From Bidens hawaiensis (lineage: Eukaryota > Streptophyta > Magnoliopsida > Asterales > Asteraceae): a stretch of 64,000 bases of DNA. This document shows positions 11,946-24,593 of the stretch, one piece after another (within the stretch, counting starts at the first letter, position 1; each line of letters opens with the position of its first letter). The notes under the pieces are model-generated. The model was not told the origin of the DNA. It did not search any database and worked only from the letters and a program-made list of their open reading frames with translations. Location of the stretch: assembly GCA_021521415.1 (NCBI GenBank), contig JAIQDT010003862.1, positions 1 to 64,000 of the forward strand. Direction: 5' to 3'. The position numbers and the translations under genes are program-made.

Positions 11946-14847
11946 CTATCTTCAGAACCCGTGTAACATATGGTATGATACAAATAAATTTAATAATAAA
12001 GTTATAAGTAAAGCAAATAAGTACATAACGCATATGAAAAAAATCTATTACATCTATGTTTGTATCTATAATATACGTACATAAATAGATTTTATTTATA
12101 TCACAAAATAATTTTTTTAAATTAACTTAATAATATAAAATGCACGTGCAAAAAATATCCGACAATGCTCCTTTTATTGGAAATCCATTCTCAATACCAT
12201 ATATGGATAAATGAAAAAAAAATTAGTTAAATATAGATACAGGCTTCTCATACAATGATATTTCTAACTACTCAACCTAAATATAGATGGAGCGTCACAT
12301 TTATTGATATTAATCAGTATACCACCCATAGAAGGAACGGATAACATTAAATTGCAACGATGGATGCTTTTCAAGGAACAACTTGTTTTTTCAAGCTACA
12401 CCATGAAAAAGTATCTGATAAGTTTGATGAGATTCTCGACTTTGCCATAATAACAACATGACAATAACACGTTAATTTCGTTCAATTTTGTGCATGATAT
12501 GCTTCACATACAACCTTCTGACCACCATTGCAGGAAAAGTCAATGCTTATACAAATGCTTCAAATTTGATAAAAGTTAAAAGCATTGATAGTTCTGGATG
12601 TTGCACAACGGAAGTGTTTGCCATCTTTTATTGAGTTGTAATAATTGAGGGAAAATTAGTTAATTCATCAAATCTGGAACCTTCTGTTTATTTCCAAAAA
12701 TGCCTTTGAAAATAAATTCAAAAACCAAATCACGTTAAAAATTCTAACTTTCATCTGTTTGACATATTCAAGTCAACATTTTGAACCCGCAACAAATTTG
12801 AAGATAAATCTATTTGCATTCTCATATTTTTAAAGATACTTAGATCACCCCCCCCCCCTTTTGACCCGTAACAAATTTTGAGTCAAATGTAGTTAGCTTG
12901 TACTAAACAATCTATTTACCAACTTTGACTCGTAACAAATTTAACTTGTACAAAAAACCCAAAAAAAAAATCCTTAATAAAAAAAACCAAGAAACTAAGT
13001 ATGCTAAACTTTGTTATATATGAAAGTGATTGATATATATTATTCTTACATTTTAACATTATATATAACTTACTTTACCAATCGAAAAAATAAATGGATA
13101 GATAAAAAAGATATATTTATAATTTATAAATTTATATGACAATTTACAAAAACAATCAACAGATAAATAGATTGATGATCGACTTTTCAGTATATACTTA
13201 TAATTTAATGATTAAAGAAATTGTTTCGTAAAAGGAAGCAAATTCGAGTTTTTTTTCTTTACGTTTCTCAACGGTATACATAGCATAATATGTTAATTAC
13301 AACATTTGAAATTATATTTTTTTCAATCTTTAGCAAACCCTGTTTGTTTGTTGTTGATTTTTTGAATTTCACCTAGGATGTTTTGAAATATATTTCTAAC
13401 AATGTATAATGTATAGTAATATAATATATAAATATTTGTTTTTACAAAAATATATAGATATAATATAAAAAGAGTGTAAACGGAAAATAAATAAATATTG
13501 ATCAATGGCTTATATTAGTTAGGAGGGAAAAAACTATGATGTTTAACCATAAAATGACATGTGTCTACAATTAGTTTATTTTATTAGAATAATAATATGT
13601 AGATTTTTTATTACTCGTTAAAATATTGTACTTTCCATCCAAGACTTGTCAGTAGTTGTGTAGACGTTACTGAACACAAGGAGCTGGAGTTTTTTTTTAC
13701 TTAGAATATATATTTATCAATTTGGTGTAAAAAACTATTTACTAAAATGGGTAAATTCTTAGAACTTGTCTGTCTCTCTCATTTTATAATTGGATAAACC
13801 AAATTCACTATTTATAAACTAAATAATTCTTAAATAAAATTAAATAATATAGAATACTGTTATTTTTAATTATTTATTATTATTACTTTTTACTATCATT
13901 TAATCATATATTTAAATATTGGATAAAATTAAACTACAAAGGAAGATAAAATGAGAAGTGTGAGAAGAATTTGTGACCAAATAAAATCCTTTAAAAATAA
14001 TTTAAAAAAAATCATAACGCAAAATATAAATAAAAAATGAAAAGGTTATAAAAACTAAAATGTTTTCTCCGCCATTCTCGTTAAAAAATCGACGGAAAGA
14101 CACAATGCCGAGATCAAAGACACAATGACGAAATTGAACAAAAAAACACAATTATAACTAAAAAACACAATAGATCACAAAATATTACACAATACCGAAA
14201 AAATATAACACAATGTTGAGTAATATAACACAATATAAAAAAATAAAGACAAAATGTCAAGGAAAAAAGAAATAATCAATGAAGAAAATAAACACAAAAC
14301 ACAATGATAAAAAAATGATCCTTTTCATTCAACATTCTATCTTTTTTTAGCGAGAAAGACGGTGGAAAATATTTTTGTGTGTGTTTACCTTTTCGTTTCT
14401 TTATTTTGAGTTATGATTTTTTTATTAATTTCTTATAACTTTTTTTTGAGGAGTTTTTTTGTATGACAACAGATTCTTCTTTTATTTATCATTTTTCTTT
14501 CCTTTATAGAATAACTTGACCCTTTAAATATACAAACGAAAAATTGTGATTAAAAAAATAATATACTCATGACCCAAAAAAAACACAAGTATTCTTTCTT
14601 AAAATTATTTTAATCATCCTAACAAGTTATTTTCTTTTAAAATATATAATCTACTGGTATTAAAAAAAACAAACTAAAGTATTAACGTTGTTTTTTTTAT
14701 ATAAAAAGTCTGTTTCTTATTCTAATATTATTATAACAATTAGAAGCTGGGTGAATATTAGGGTCTGTGAAGGTTTATATATATATATACACACACACAC
14801 GGGTTTCGGTAGGAAGAAAGCAAAGGTTTTTTTATGTTGTTTATTTA
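10850..14847. other. AT-rich intergenic stretch
   Basis: No gene can be supported. It holds (TA)n at 11355-11391, a minus-strand Helitron 3' end at 11397-11425, a second (AT)n at 11896-11943 and a short C run near 12847. Small open frames on both strands are scattered and lack codon bias or recognisable domains. Confidence 0.6.
11397..11425 (-). mobile_element. Helitron 3' terminus
   Basis: On the minus strand a near-perfect hairpin, CCCCCGTA and TACGGGGG around one base, is followed about 8 nt later by CTAG and then T. This is the canonical Helitron 3' end (hairpin, short spacer, CTRR, T of the AT target). The element should extend to higher coordinates. Its 5' TC end was not located. Confidence 0.75.
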
Positions 14848-14855
14848 GTCACGTT

Positions 14856-15380
14856 TAGGAATGGCAACGGGGCGGGTTTGGGGCGGGTTTTGCTTAACCC
14901 GAACCCGAACCCGAAACCAAAAACCATCCCCGTACCCGCCCCATTACCCGTCGGGTTTAATTCGGGGATTCCCCGTTTGGTTTTTTGTACCCCCCCGACC
15001 CGCCCCGTCCCCGAACCCGAAAACCCGAAACCGATCCGACCCGACCCGAAATTGACTATTCTGGGTAATTTTGACCAAAACCTTAGTAATATGCTTATGA
15101 AGTCTATGGTCAACTGTTCAAGAATCCATCACAAAACTTACATATTGATTATGTAGCAGCGGCAACAACCAGTGGTGGATGTGCGGTATCGGTGCTAGCT
15201 GGTGCGATGGCGGGTGGAGGCGGCGACACAAGGTGGTGTGGAGGCAGTGACGCAAGGTGGTGTGGCGGTGCTTGGATTGCGGCGGTGCAAGTTATCGCTT
15301 CACCATTGGTGTTGGATTTGGTTGACCTCAAGCTATTTTAGTCAAAATTAACATGTAAGAATTAAGATGTCTGGATGTAG

Positions 15381-15411
<31 letters not shown>

Positions 15412-15612
15412 TATTTATATTTATATTTATATATTATATCGGGGCGGGTCGGGGCGGGGGTACCCGAACCCGAACCCGAACCCGAACCCGAAACAATCCC
15501 CGAAACAATCTCCGAAACCCGACCCGAAACCGAAAAAACAAAACCCGACCCGACCCGAAATAAGCCGGTTTTCGGGTTTCCCCGTCGGATTCGGGGATTT
15601 TTGCCATCCCTA
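14856..15612. mobile_element. non-autonomous hAT element, TSD GTCACGTT
   Basis: The ends TAGGAATGGCAA and TTGCCATCCCTA are inverted repeats. GTCACGTT flanks both sides (14848-14855, 15613-15620), a perfect 8-bp duplication. Near both ends are tracts of GAACCC/GGGTTC repeats (14900-15050, 15440-15600). Between them are an ordinary middle and an (AT)n at 15391-15412. There is no transposase; the open frames reflect the hexamer repeats. Confidence 0.93.
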
Positions 15613-15620
15613 GTCACGTT

Positions 15621-16766
15621 ATGGAGTATTTTGGAAGGCTAGAAATAAGTTGGTGTTTAACAGAAGGTATGCGGTGCTATCAAATGTGGTGGGAGATTTG
15701 AAGGCGCTCGGGTTCTTGTGGATTAAAAACCGAGCAAAGTGGAGGAATTTAATGTGGGAGACTTGGCGAAGTTTCAATATTTAGATGTTTTTTGCTCGTT
15801 GAAATTGATTGTGGTTGGTGATTCGGAGTGTTGGTTTTTGTAAAGTAACTTTCATATAATATACATATCTTTGTTGTTTGTTCAAAAAAAATATATAGGA
15901 GAGAGACAAACAAGTTTTAAGAATGTATCCATTTTGATAAATAGTTTTCAAACTACACCAAATTATTAAATATTTATTCTAACTACAACATCTATGGTAG
16001 CAAATAGCAACGCGTTTCAAGTGAGAACAAGGCCACAAATATACCAAAAAATGTTTTAAAATGAAACACATTTATGCATACATGGTTGAATTTTGAATAA
16101 ACTTTTCTATTATTAACACTTTTTGATGGTTTGTTGGATTGTTCATTAACATATTTAGAGAGTTGTGTTAAATGTATCCCGTCATTGGATTACTGACCCT
16201 AAAATAAGAAAGATCCTTAAATAGATAATTATTTTAGGCACTTAATAGTTTTATTAACATCGAAAGTCTTTAAAAACTGTTTTCATATCATAAGATGTTG
16301 TAGGGAATCTTATTACCATTGCTTATATCAATTACAACAACACAATGGAGGATGAACCAAACAACTACCAAATTCAAAATTTTTTGCTTCGGCAAACAGC
16401 AAGGCAATCACCAATTTCAGCACAAGTACCTAGACATACAATAGCTCTATATAAAACAATCAATTAGTATATTTCACAGTTGTAGTAATGTTCATGGAAT
16501 GTTAAATAAACTTCACATACCATCAGATGGAACAAATGTATTGACAAAAAGCAGAAGTGTAAGAAACATCAACACAAGTGAAAGCCATAATGATTTGGTG
16601 TTTGATATTTCTTGATATTATTTTAGTATAGAGATCATAGTTGGTGCGGTCGTAAAACTTCTTAAATAGCCACAAATATATATTCAATACAAAAGATATC
16701 TACCTTTTGTATTTAATCCAAATATATATCTACCTTTTTGTATTTAATACAAAATATATCCACATA
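15621..16766. other. intergenic, nothing recognised
   Basis: AT-rich sequence between two hAT elements. The first 150 bp (15650-15800) look like degenerate coding sequence from a TE, but no domain could be recognised. Confidence 0.5.
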
Positions 16767-16774
16767 TTACCTAT

Positions 16775-17132
16775 TAGGGATGAGCATGGTACCGGACCGG
16801 TCCCGATCCCGAAAATCCCTAATTCTTGGTACCGGTACCGAAATATTCGGTTTGGTACCGGTATTGAGACGGTACCGGGATAATACCGGTACCGAGGGTA
16901 AAAAATTGGGAAAATGCCGGTACCAATACCATACCGTACCGATCCCGAAACTTAAAAATTTGGTACCGATTCGGTACCGACGGTACCAAATCGGTACCGA
17001 TTTTGGTATCGGTACCGGTACCAACCAATCGGTACCGGTACCGATTTTGCTGACGGTACCAAATCGGTACCGATTTTGGTATCGGTACCGGTACCAACCA
17101 ATCGGTACCGGTACCGATTTTGCTCATCCCTA
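16775..17132. mobile_element. non-autonomous hAT element packed with GGTACCG
   Basis: The termini TAGGGATGAGCATGGTACC and the right end TTTTGCTCATCCCTA form an inverted repeat (TAGGGATGAGCA). Flanks TTACCTAT (16767-16774) and CTACCTAT (17133-17140) match at 7 of 8. The interior is a dense series of GGTACCG palindromes with CGGTACCGATTTTGG blocks. Confidence 0.9.
16980..17125. repeat. 73-bp tandem duplication inside the hAT element
   Basis: A 73-bp unit beginning ACGGTACCAAATCGGTACCG occurs at 16980 and again at 17053. The copies are identical until the end of the second unit, where it runs into the terminal repeat. Confidence 0.9.
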
Positions 17133-17140
17133 CTACCTAT

Positions 17141-17969
17141 AATATTAAAGCAAAAACACATGTTGTTGGACGTGGGAATCGAACTTACTATCACTACCTA
17201 ATGTTTGTGGCTTACCAACTCAACTAAGATGGATTAATGTTAACATTCTCTTTTTTCTTTATTGGTATAGATTCACAACATTCCATTTTGATTTCTTTTA
17301 CAAATACAAATTATTATTACTAATCTATGTATTTTAGAAAATTATTTATATATTATAAATCTATAAGATATGTTATCATGTATATTATTAATTTTAACTT
17401 TTTTGTTTTAATTTGTTAGCCACATGTATATCGCATTATCCTAGTATTACATTAATATGATATGTCATCATTAATATATATTTAATACAAAAATATTTGA
17501 TATGTCCTAATTAAAAACTTGTTATGAAATTTAATTTGTTCCTATATATGTCTTGAAGCAATGAGTTATTTTTTTTCCTTTTTTGTAAGATAATGCTGTT
17601 AATAAAAGATCCTATAACATGGTGTTTTATAAACTTTTTACCAAAATAGTGTTAGATGGACAATAAGGGACAATAAGCTTTAGCTCAACTATTATTAGGG
17701 GGCAAGCGAAAGTTGAGTTGAAAACCGCAAGATCTTAAGTTTGAATCTAATCTTAACCGTTTTTTACCTTTGTGTGCCTTCGGGCCAAACGATAGCAGGC
17801 GGTTAGGTAGGCGGAGTGCCAATGGATCAGCATTAGGAAATTTGTGTGTAAAAGGAATAAGCAGTTTCTTACACATATTATTAAGATATCTCCTAGCTTT
17901 TTCATTTCGAATATGCATCGCCAACATGCTTTTAATGCCAATATAATACTTCTTTCAATTTGTTTTCAA
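17141..17969. other. intergenic, tRNA-like modules only
   Basis: On the minus strand at 17180-17232 are TTAGTTGAGTTGGTAAGCC and AGTTCGATTCCCAC, spaced like pol III boxes A and B, a probable SINE or tRNA relic. A second weaker pair lies at 17668-17760. No gene was seen. Confidence 0.45.
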
Positions 17970-18005
17970 CTAGTAATGTGACCCCCGCGTTGCCGGGAAG
18001 GGGGG
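17970..18005 (-). mobile_element. Helitron 3' terminus
   Basis: The minus strand reads CCCGGCAACGCGGGGGTCAC followed by ATTACTAG and T. The CCCG...CGGG hairpin, 10-nt spacer, CTAG end and T target fit plant Helitrons. The body would run to the right. Its 5' end was not identified. Confidence 0.72.
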
Positions 18006-19079
18006 TATCGATTTGAATGTTTTCAAATTCGATAAAGAAGCCTGTTGGGGTGATCCGTTTGACAACAAATTTTAACCATTAATACTAAAAATACCTTCAC
18101 AACAACATTAACATTACCTTTAAAACTAAAGTATTTTAAAGCACATTGAAATCAGTTGAAAATCATCAAAAAAATCAAGAGAACTACACAATCACAATAT
18201 TTTTAATCATCATTTACACCTACATCATACACAAAACCACAAACTTTTGTATGACAATTTCGATCATTCAACTTGGGAATCAATTAGTATAAGCCTAATG
18301 GCAACAAATCAAGCATGGGTCAGTTTACAAAAACAAATCAAAATATAAACATGTATAAGATAAAGAGGCTCTGGTCCGGTAAACAACTGCTATATATCTT
18401 GCCATGCTAGAATTCGGAGCATCATCACAACTATAAACCATAGAGAGCAATGACATATTCAATTCATCAACAAACTTCGCCATTCACCATCCACCATCGA
18501 CTCGCTTCTTCGACAACCAAGACCATCATAAGCCGAAGACAGACAAACATACACACCTAGTCACGTTCCTTCACACCTCACCGGATTTATGACAACCGGT
18601 TGAGCCTAAAGTTAACAAAACCCGATAACATCAAATACCCCACGACAGTGGTGAGAAATAATTGGTGGTGGCGAAGCGATAACGATACTGTTAAGCACAT
18701 CCTCTGCCACCACTGCGCCAACCACTCCACCACCACCAAAGGTTCCATATCAGAACCCGACAGCCACCACCACTCCACCGCCACCAACGTTTCCAAATCG
18801 AACGCACCAGCACACTTACTAGGCATGAGATACAGCGCCACCAAACAAACTGACATCGATGGCCATACAACAACCGTAACCCATCCACAAACCACCAACA
18901 CACAGTGATCGGCTGCTGCCACCATAGAAGGGCTGGTGGTGGTAGTAACCAATACAAACGCTGCCTAGGGTTGCCAAATTGAACTCGGCAACGTTAAACC
19001 AAAATTTTTTTTTGAAATGGTGTTTAGTAATAAAAAAAATTAGTTTAACGCTAAAGTAAAAAAAAATGGTTTTGGGTGT
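18006..19079. other. non-coding, partly CCACCA-rich; probable Helitron body
   Basis: It lies next to the Helitron 3' end. Imperfect CCACCA tracts at 18660-18960 create long open frames on both strands with no recognisable domain (W-, C- and H-rich). No gene can be supported. Confidence 0.45.
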
Positions 19080-19082
19080 ATC

Positions 19083-19706
19083 CACTATTGAGAATAGCGG
19101 ATTAAGAGGAAAATGAATTTGGATCCGTCATTAAGTCATTGAGAATGACGGATCACCTGCAACACCTGACAATCCTACAATCCGCTATTGAGAATAGCGA
19201 ATTAGGACAAAAATTAAGTTAACCCTGTTAGGCGCCAAGTTAACCCAGTTAAGAAACCAAATAATCAAACAACCAAACTAACCTAACTTTGGATTCTACC
19301 CCAACTAACCTAACTTTTGATTCTACCCCCTTAATGTACACTGCAAAGCTCATAACATCTGCCAATTTCACATTTAAAAACTGCCCTACTGCAAAGCCAT
19401 TCACATGCAAAGCTCCATAATTCATCTCCCATTCCACATACAAAGTTGCCATAGATTCTATGCCAAATAGCCAATTCACAAGATGATAAAGGTGCCATAG
19501 ATTCTCTACCAATTCACAAGAGGATAAAGATGATAAACCTTACAATTTACCAAGCTGTCATGAGCTGTCCATGATCTGCCACCATGAAGAAGACGAAGAC
19601 CAAAAAAAAATTTATATTTTCCTAATCCGCCATTCTCAATAGCGGATTAGTTTTTTTTTTTAAAATTAGTTTTTCCAAATCCGTCATTCATAGTGGCGGA
19701 TTAGGT
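19083..19706. repeat. cluster of AATCCGC-TATTCTCAATAGCGGATT hairpin units
   Basis: At least five related short palindromes occur: GAGAATAGCGGATTA at 19090, GAGAATGACGGATC at 19139, AATCCGCTATTGAGAATAGC at 19180, CCATTCTCAATAGCGGATTA at 19630, and TCATTCATAGTGGCGGATTA at 19685. Each can fold as CCGY-YATT/AATR-RCGG arms. The outer units point towards each other, so they may be termini of a nested non-autonomous element, but no target duplication was found. Confidence 0.6.
19270..19330. repeat. 28-bp tandem duplication
   Basis: AACTAACCTAACTTT-GATTCTACCCC occurs twice in direct succession with one substitution. Confidence 0.8.
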
Positions 19707-20299
19707 TTTTAAATTTAAAACCCTAATTTTGTTGATAATATTTTGACGATGTTGAAAGTAAGCATGTGATTTTGAGAGGAAATCATGTCGGATATGATTT
19801 TTTTACATATAAATGGATACAAACATGTAACTTGAACTTTTATTATCTTCTACCTTTATATATTAACTTTTATTGTAATATTAAGTATATTACAATAAAT
19901 AAAATTAAAATTTTAAAAAATATGTAATATTATAAACTTTTATAGCCTAGTCAATTATTTTGTATATGTTTTCGTTATGTAGATTAATAAGTAGTCCTTA
20001 GTGAACAGAACCATAAATCCATAATTTAATTTCCCACAAATAATATTACGACAATGAGCTCTAGTGTTGGAGAAGATGAAATATCCAAGTTAGTAGTGTA
20101 TCATTATATTATGAAGATGAAGATGGTGCTAGTATAATAAACCAAATGACCAAATATCCCTTTTGTGTCTACTTTTTTAAGACTTAAGACGATATAGATG
20201 CATGGTGATGATACTAATAGTGTTGGAAATACATAGAGTGATGTATATCTAGTTTGATTCAATTCTAGCTTCCGGTAAACATCCACAACAAGTTGTTCC

Positions 20300-20640
20300 T
20301 GAGATGTAAGAACAAGAACAAGAAATGGACGATGATGATGTTGTGAAAAAAAGAAGTGACGAAGTGTCCATTTAGGCTTTGGGTATCTAGTATTTCACGT
20401 GATAATTCATTGTTAATAATAACCTTAGACGAGAAGCACACATGCCCGATAAAGTTTTGTTTGGGTCATCTTGTTATATATTATTGTATTGTACAACGAT
20501 ATTTCAAACAAATAGTCGAGAAACATGAAATTAGCTTAGCGGGGATGCAAGGAGTATAATAGGAAGCATATGATATCAAACATTTACCTTCGAAAGATAG
20601 GAGAGTGTCAGATAGACTAAGTGTAAAGAAGAAAACAGAA
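20300..20640 (+). pseudogene. MULE (MuDR-type) transposase relic
   Basis: The frame from 20356 reads TKCPFRLWVSSISRDNSLLI then TLDEKHTC, and later VEKHEISLAGMQGV before a stop at 20557. The CPFRLW...HTC arrangement followed by a conserved helix region is that of the plant MuDR DNA-binding domain (WRKY-GCM1-like zinc fold). After the stop, traces continue (KHLPSKDRR, SDRLSVKKKT) to about 20640. Upstream acidic codons (20040-20340) fit the preceding part of such transposases but carry stops. Only a small N-terminal segment remains and no terminal repeats were found, so it cannot be active. Confidence 0.6.
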
Positions 20641-22310
20641 ACATAACTCGAAGGATGAAATTTGATAAAAAAAACAGCATGACTTATAAAAATTGTCAAG
20701 AAAATGCGCACCATGTTAGGTCTGGTTACTTCACGAGACATGCGAATATGCGATGTCAATAGTCCCAAACGCAAGTGCTAGTAAGAACACCCTCATCCCT
20801 TCTAGTTAGGATAAGTTGTCCTTGAATAAAATTAAATAAAATTATTTGTATATATTAAAAAACTATGATAATTTTTTTAATCTTTTAAGTTTCATAATTA
20901 TTATAGATTAATTTTGAGAAGTTATTCTATAGTATTACTTCTAGAAAAATAGTAAATATATTTAACGTTGTATTAGTAATCAATGTATTCATATATTCTC
21001 TCAGCAACGCTTTTGATGAAAATCTGTCATATGAAATAATAAATTAAAAAAGACGTTATCGGTAATCTTTAGGTGATACCCATTTCCGACAATGAAGTGT
21101 ATTAATGTGTCCGTCTTGATCATGATCATAATTACGGATTGTGTTGCGGTACACGGGTGCGTTTATATTTGTATGTTATTTGTAGTGATAGGCTTTTACA
21201 TTATCTGTTTACATAGTTGAATAATATATACTGGAACTCAGGTTGCCCGAAACGCCTTTTGACCTGAACCATTCTAATTACGCATGAGCATGGTCATCCC
21301 CTTAATTATTCGCAAATGGGTTAATTGAAGAAAAAGAAAGTGTAAATGAAATGGATAAAATGAGTTATCAATCGCCACATGCTATCAACATTCATGAACT
21401 AAAATGCATCATGAAATTACAAATAATCGCAATACTATATAGAAAAAAATTAAGACTTTCTCGAACTACTACTCAGCAAAAAATAGAGCTCCGGCTTTGG
21501 CTCATCGGATAAGGATAAATGTAGGTTTCATTATTCTGAAAGTAGGTTTGATGGTGTGCTCATATCGTATGTACAAAAGAAACTATTATCCTATATATAA
21601 AAGGAAAACGAAATTCTACAATAGCAGTCTCCTTTGTGCATGTTTAGGCCAACTGAATGTATATGTTGGCCTATTAAATCCATGTTTTTTCATCAGTGTA
21701 TGCCAAGTGTTATTATAGTTTGAGTAGTTTGGGCTTTTGCCAGTTGCCACATAACATACCATTGCAGTTTTAAGTTTTACATTTGAAATCCTAGTTTTTA
21801 TGTTTCGATTTCGCATAGATTCCGACAAACAAAAGAGGGAGAAAGGTTCTAATTCTTGACAATATTTTTGATTTGGTTGTAGTTGACTTATAACTTGACC
21901 TCCTAATTAGCTCAAAACACTTCTATAAAAAATAGCAAACTCAACCAGTTATGGTGTAACAAACACGGAGCAATGGGCCGTGAAAACATCTAAAACAAAG
22001 TGTTAGGGAGTTGGGACTACAAAGTAAATCGCATTTAATTTTACCTTTAAACTGGTATAAGCCAAAAGCCGTACTTACCAACTCGGCCCAATAATGCTAT
22101 TGAAACCGACTTAACTGGACCAAAACACACCTAATTAATTATGATACTAACATATTTTCATAAAACACAAGTTTTTCGATGTAATTATATATGATGTTTT
22201 TAAAGTACCATTTCAAAAAAAAAACATGACATTTTACAAGTGACCAAAAAAACTATATGCATGAAACTATGAAAGTGCCCAGTTTATAATATTTGTAGAA
22301 ACCATACTAT
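20641..22310. other. intergenic, nothing recognised
   Basis: AT-rich sequence without a supportable gene, terminal repeat or RNA gene. Confidence 0.5.
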
Positions 22311-22455
22311 GATACTAACATATTTGTTGCGGATGATATCATTAACGTGTGAGTTATGATACTAATAAATTTGTTGCGGATAATATCATTAAAGTGTGTG
22401 AGCTATGATACTAATAAATTTGTTGCGGATAACATCATTAACGTGTGTAAATTAC
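22311..22455. repeat. three tandem ~48-bp units
   Basis: Units start at 22311, 22358 and 22407 with GATACTAA and contain TTTGTTGCGGATAAYATCAT, then TTAAMGTGTG. They differ by a few substitutions and 1-2 base indels. Confidence 0.9.
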
Positions 22456-22542
22456 CCTTTGGTAAAGAATCAAAAGTCACACTAGCTGAAAGAATATGTG
22501 TAAATATGTGTAGCATATAAAATGTGGAAAAAATCAAAAAAA

Positions 22543-22626
22543 TGTTAGAAGTGGTATTTGAACCCATGCTCTCTTTCAAAGACCAGAACTTGAGTCTGGC
22601 GCCTTAGACCACTCGGCCATCCTGAC
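22543..22626 (-). tRNA. tRNA-Leu (anticodon CAA), probably decaying
   Basis: The minus strand from 22626 reads GTCAGGATGGCCGAGTGGTC, then TAAGGC. The anticodon arm is CCAGA-CTCAAGT-TCTGG with anticodon CAA. A long variable arm follows (class II, as for Leu), then the T loop TTCAAAT and a discriminator A. There is no intron. The T stem ATGGG/ACCAC has two mismatches, and the 3' acceptor strand TTCTAAC mispairs once with GTCAGGA. These fit a tRNA gene or tRNA-derived copy that is losing function. Boxes A and B are still recognisable. Confidence 0.8.
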
Positions 22627-24120
22627 TTTATTGACTTAACGTTCCATAAATTACTCATGTCACTGAACACACATATCGTGGAGTTGGCCTTGGAAAATGA
22701 GTCCGGTGACAGAGGAGAAATGAGCCCAAATAGGAAGGAAAATATGTTTTCCTTTGAATGGTAAGCATATATGATTTTGTGTGGCAGATGTTTGTATGAC
22801 AATCAATTTGCATGAAAAGAAGCTTTTGGTGAAGTGTAGCATGCAACAAGTACATGACCAAATTTGCATGAATTTATGCTTTCCATTTGAGGGTTCAGGT
22901 CTACACGTTTTATGTTCTTCGTATCAACAAGATCAAAATCTATAGGTCTTTTATTTTTAATTCATGAGGACCATCGATCTATAACTATATCTATATATCT
23001 ATATACTATAGTACTATAATAGATACATTGCCTCAGTTTCAACCTTTTGAGAAATGTGAGTTTCATACTTTGATTATTCAATATTTTCATTTTATATGCA
23101 TAATGTGCTAACATAATCTTTGATTTGCTTATAGTTCCATTTGGTTGTGCAACTGATAAGACAACGTACAGCTTCAGTTCAAGTCGGCCTATCAAGAGGG
23201 CTCGTGAGGTTGGACCAGCGTTTGCACATCAAAAGTTTTAAAGATGGTGGATGGTTGTGTTTCTATAGGCATAACCAAAGTTGTTGATCACTAACTTAAA
23301 CTCAAATTTTGGAAAAAATTTCCGTTTTGAGTGAGAGTATGAATATAGGATTATATTTACGGTTTTACTTTTCTGAAATATAAAATTACTCAATATTATT
23401 TATGATCCACCAATTTTATATTAGGAAAATTTCAGTTTATGCCCCCAAATAAGCCCATAGATGAGCTCCTACACGAGTCATGTTAGCAATATTCCAACTC
23501 AAGACGAACATGATGCAAATCCGTTTGTTTTTATTTTTTATTTTTTAGTTTTCTTTCATGTATTAATACTTTAAAACTACAACTTTAAAATAAAAAAATT
23601 CAAATGTGTAAAAATCATTTATATTTTTATAATAAAATTTATATCAAATTCTCATTTAAATTTTATGTTCGTGTGTTGTGTTAAAAATTCACAACCAAAT
23701 TTAGGCCCTCATGAAACACAAATTAATTACCATCTTAATTAAGACTTAAATAGTTAAATATATTATACAAGCATGCATCATCGAAAGCATTACAATCTAG
23801 TCTTGATTAAGTAAACACTACTACACTAGCACTTCATAAACTCAAAACGATTTAAGTTCAACAAAAAGATTAGTATGGTCATTAAGATCTTATGCTACCT
23901 ACGCTTGATCCCAGCCCTTCATTATAATCTTTGACCCTGCACACAGTCAACATACCTTTTATAACCCTATCAAACACAACACACCAAAACATACACAAGG
24001 AACACACATAGGGAAGCAATTTGTCATATACTTCCTTAACACATATAGAGATTGCTTAATAACTTACCAAAAACATTCTTGAAATTATACCTTTTGTTGC
24101 TTAATAAAGGGATTGCCTTA
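22627..24120. other. intergenic, nothing recognised
   Basis: No gene, RNA or clear element. A short stretch at 23150-23240 has coding-like composition (TTYSFSSSRPIKRAREVGPA) but ends in a stop and matches no family I know. Confidence 0.5.
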
Positions 24121-24593
24121 TAATCTATACTATATAATAAATAAAGGTTTTTCAATACCACATGGCATCACACAAGATAGCTTTTTATAAATTTTTCCCA
24201 TCTCTCTCTCTTATTAAATACATTTCACTTTTTATAAATAGTAGTTTTATATTTAACTTTTTTTTCCTTTTAATCAATTATTTTCTCTTTAATAATTATT
24301 TTCTAAACTTTTATAAATATGTTGTATTGGTTATTAATATTAAACTTTTATAAGTAACAATTTTCCACATTGATTTAGCTAAATAATTAATCTATACTAT
24401 ATAATAAATGAATGTTTTTCAATGCCACATGGCATCACACAAGATAGCTTTTTATAAACTTTTTCAATTACAAATCAATAATACAAGATTCGTTTATGTT
24501 ATATTTGTTGTTATTTACGTATTATTGTTTGTTTAATCGATCCCGTGGCCCTCAATATCAACCATCACTAATGAAGGAAGATCATTGGGAAAA

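Noticed and set aside
14767..15642. Open frames rich in P, N, E, T and G
   Set aside because: They are translations of GAACCC and CCCGA repeats in a hAT element.
18587..18957. Overlapping 85-120-codon frames on both strands
   Set aside because: Both come from a CCACCA-rich tract; no domain, odd W/C/H-rich products.
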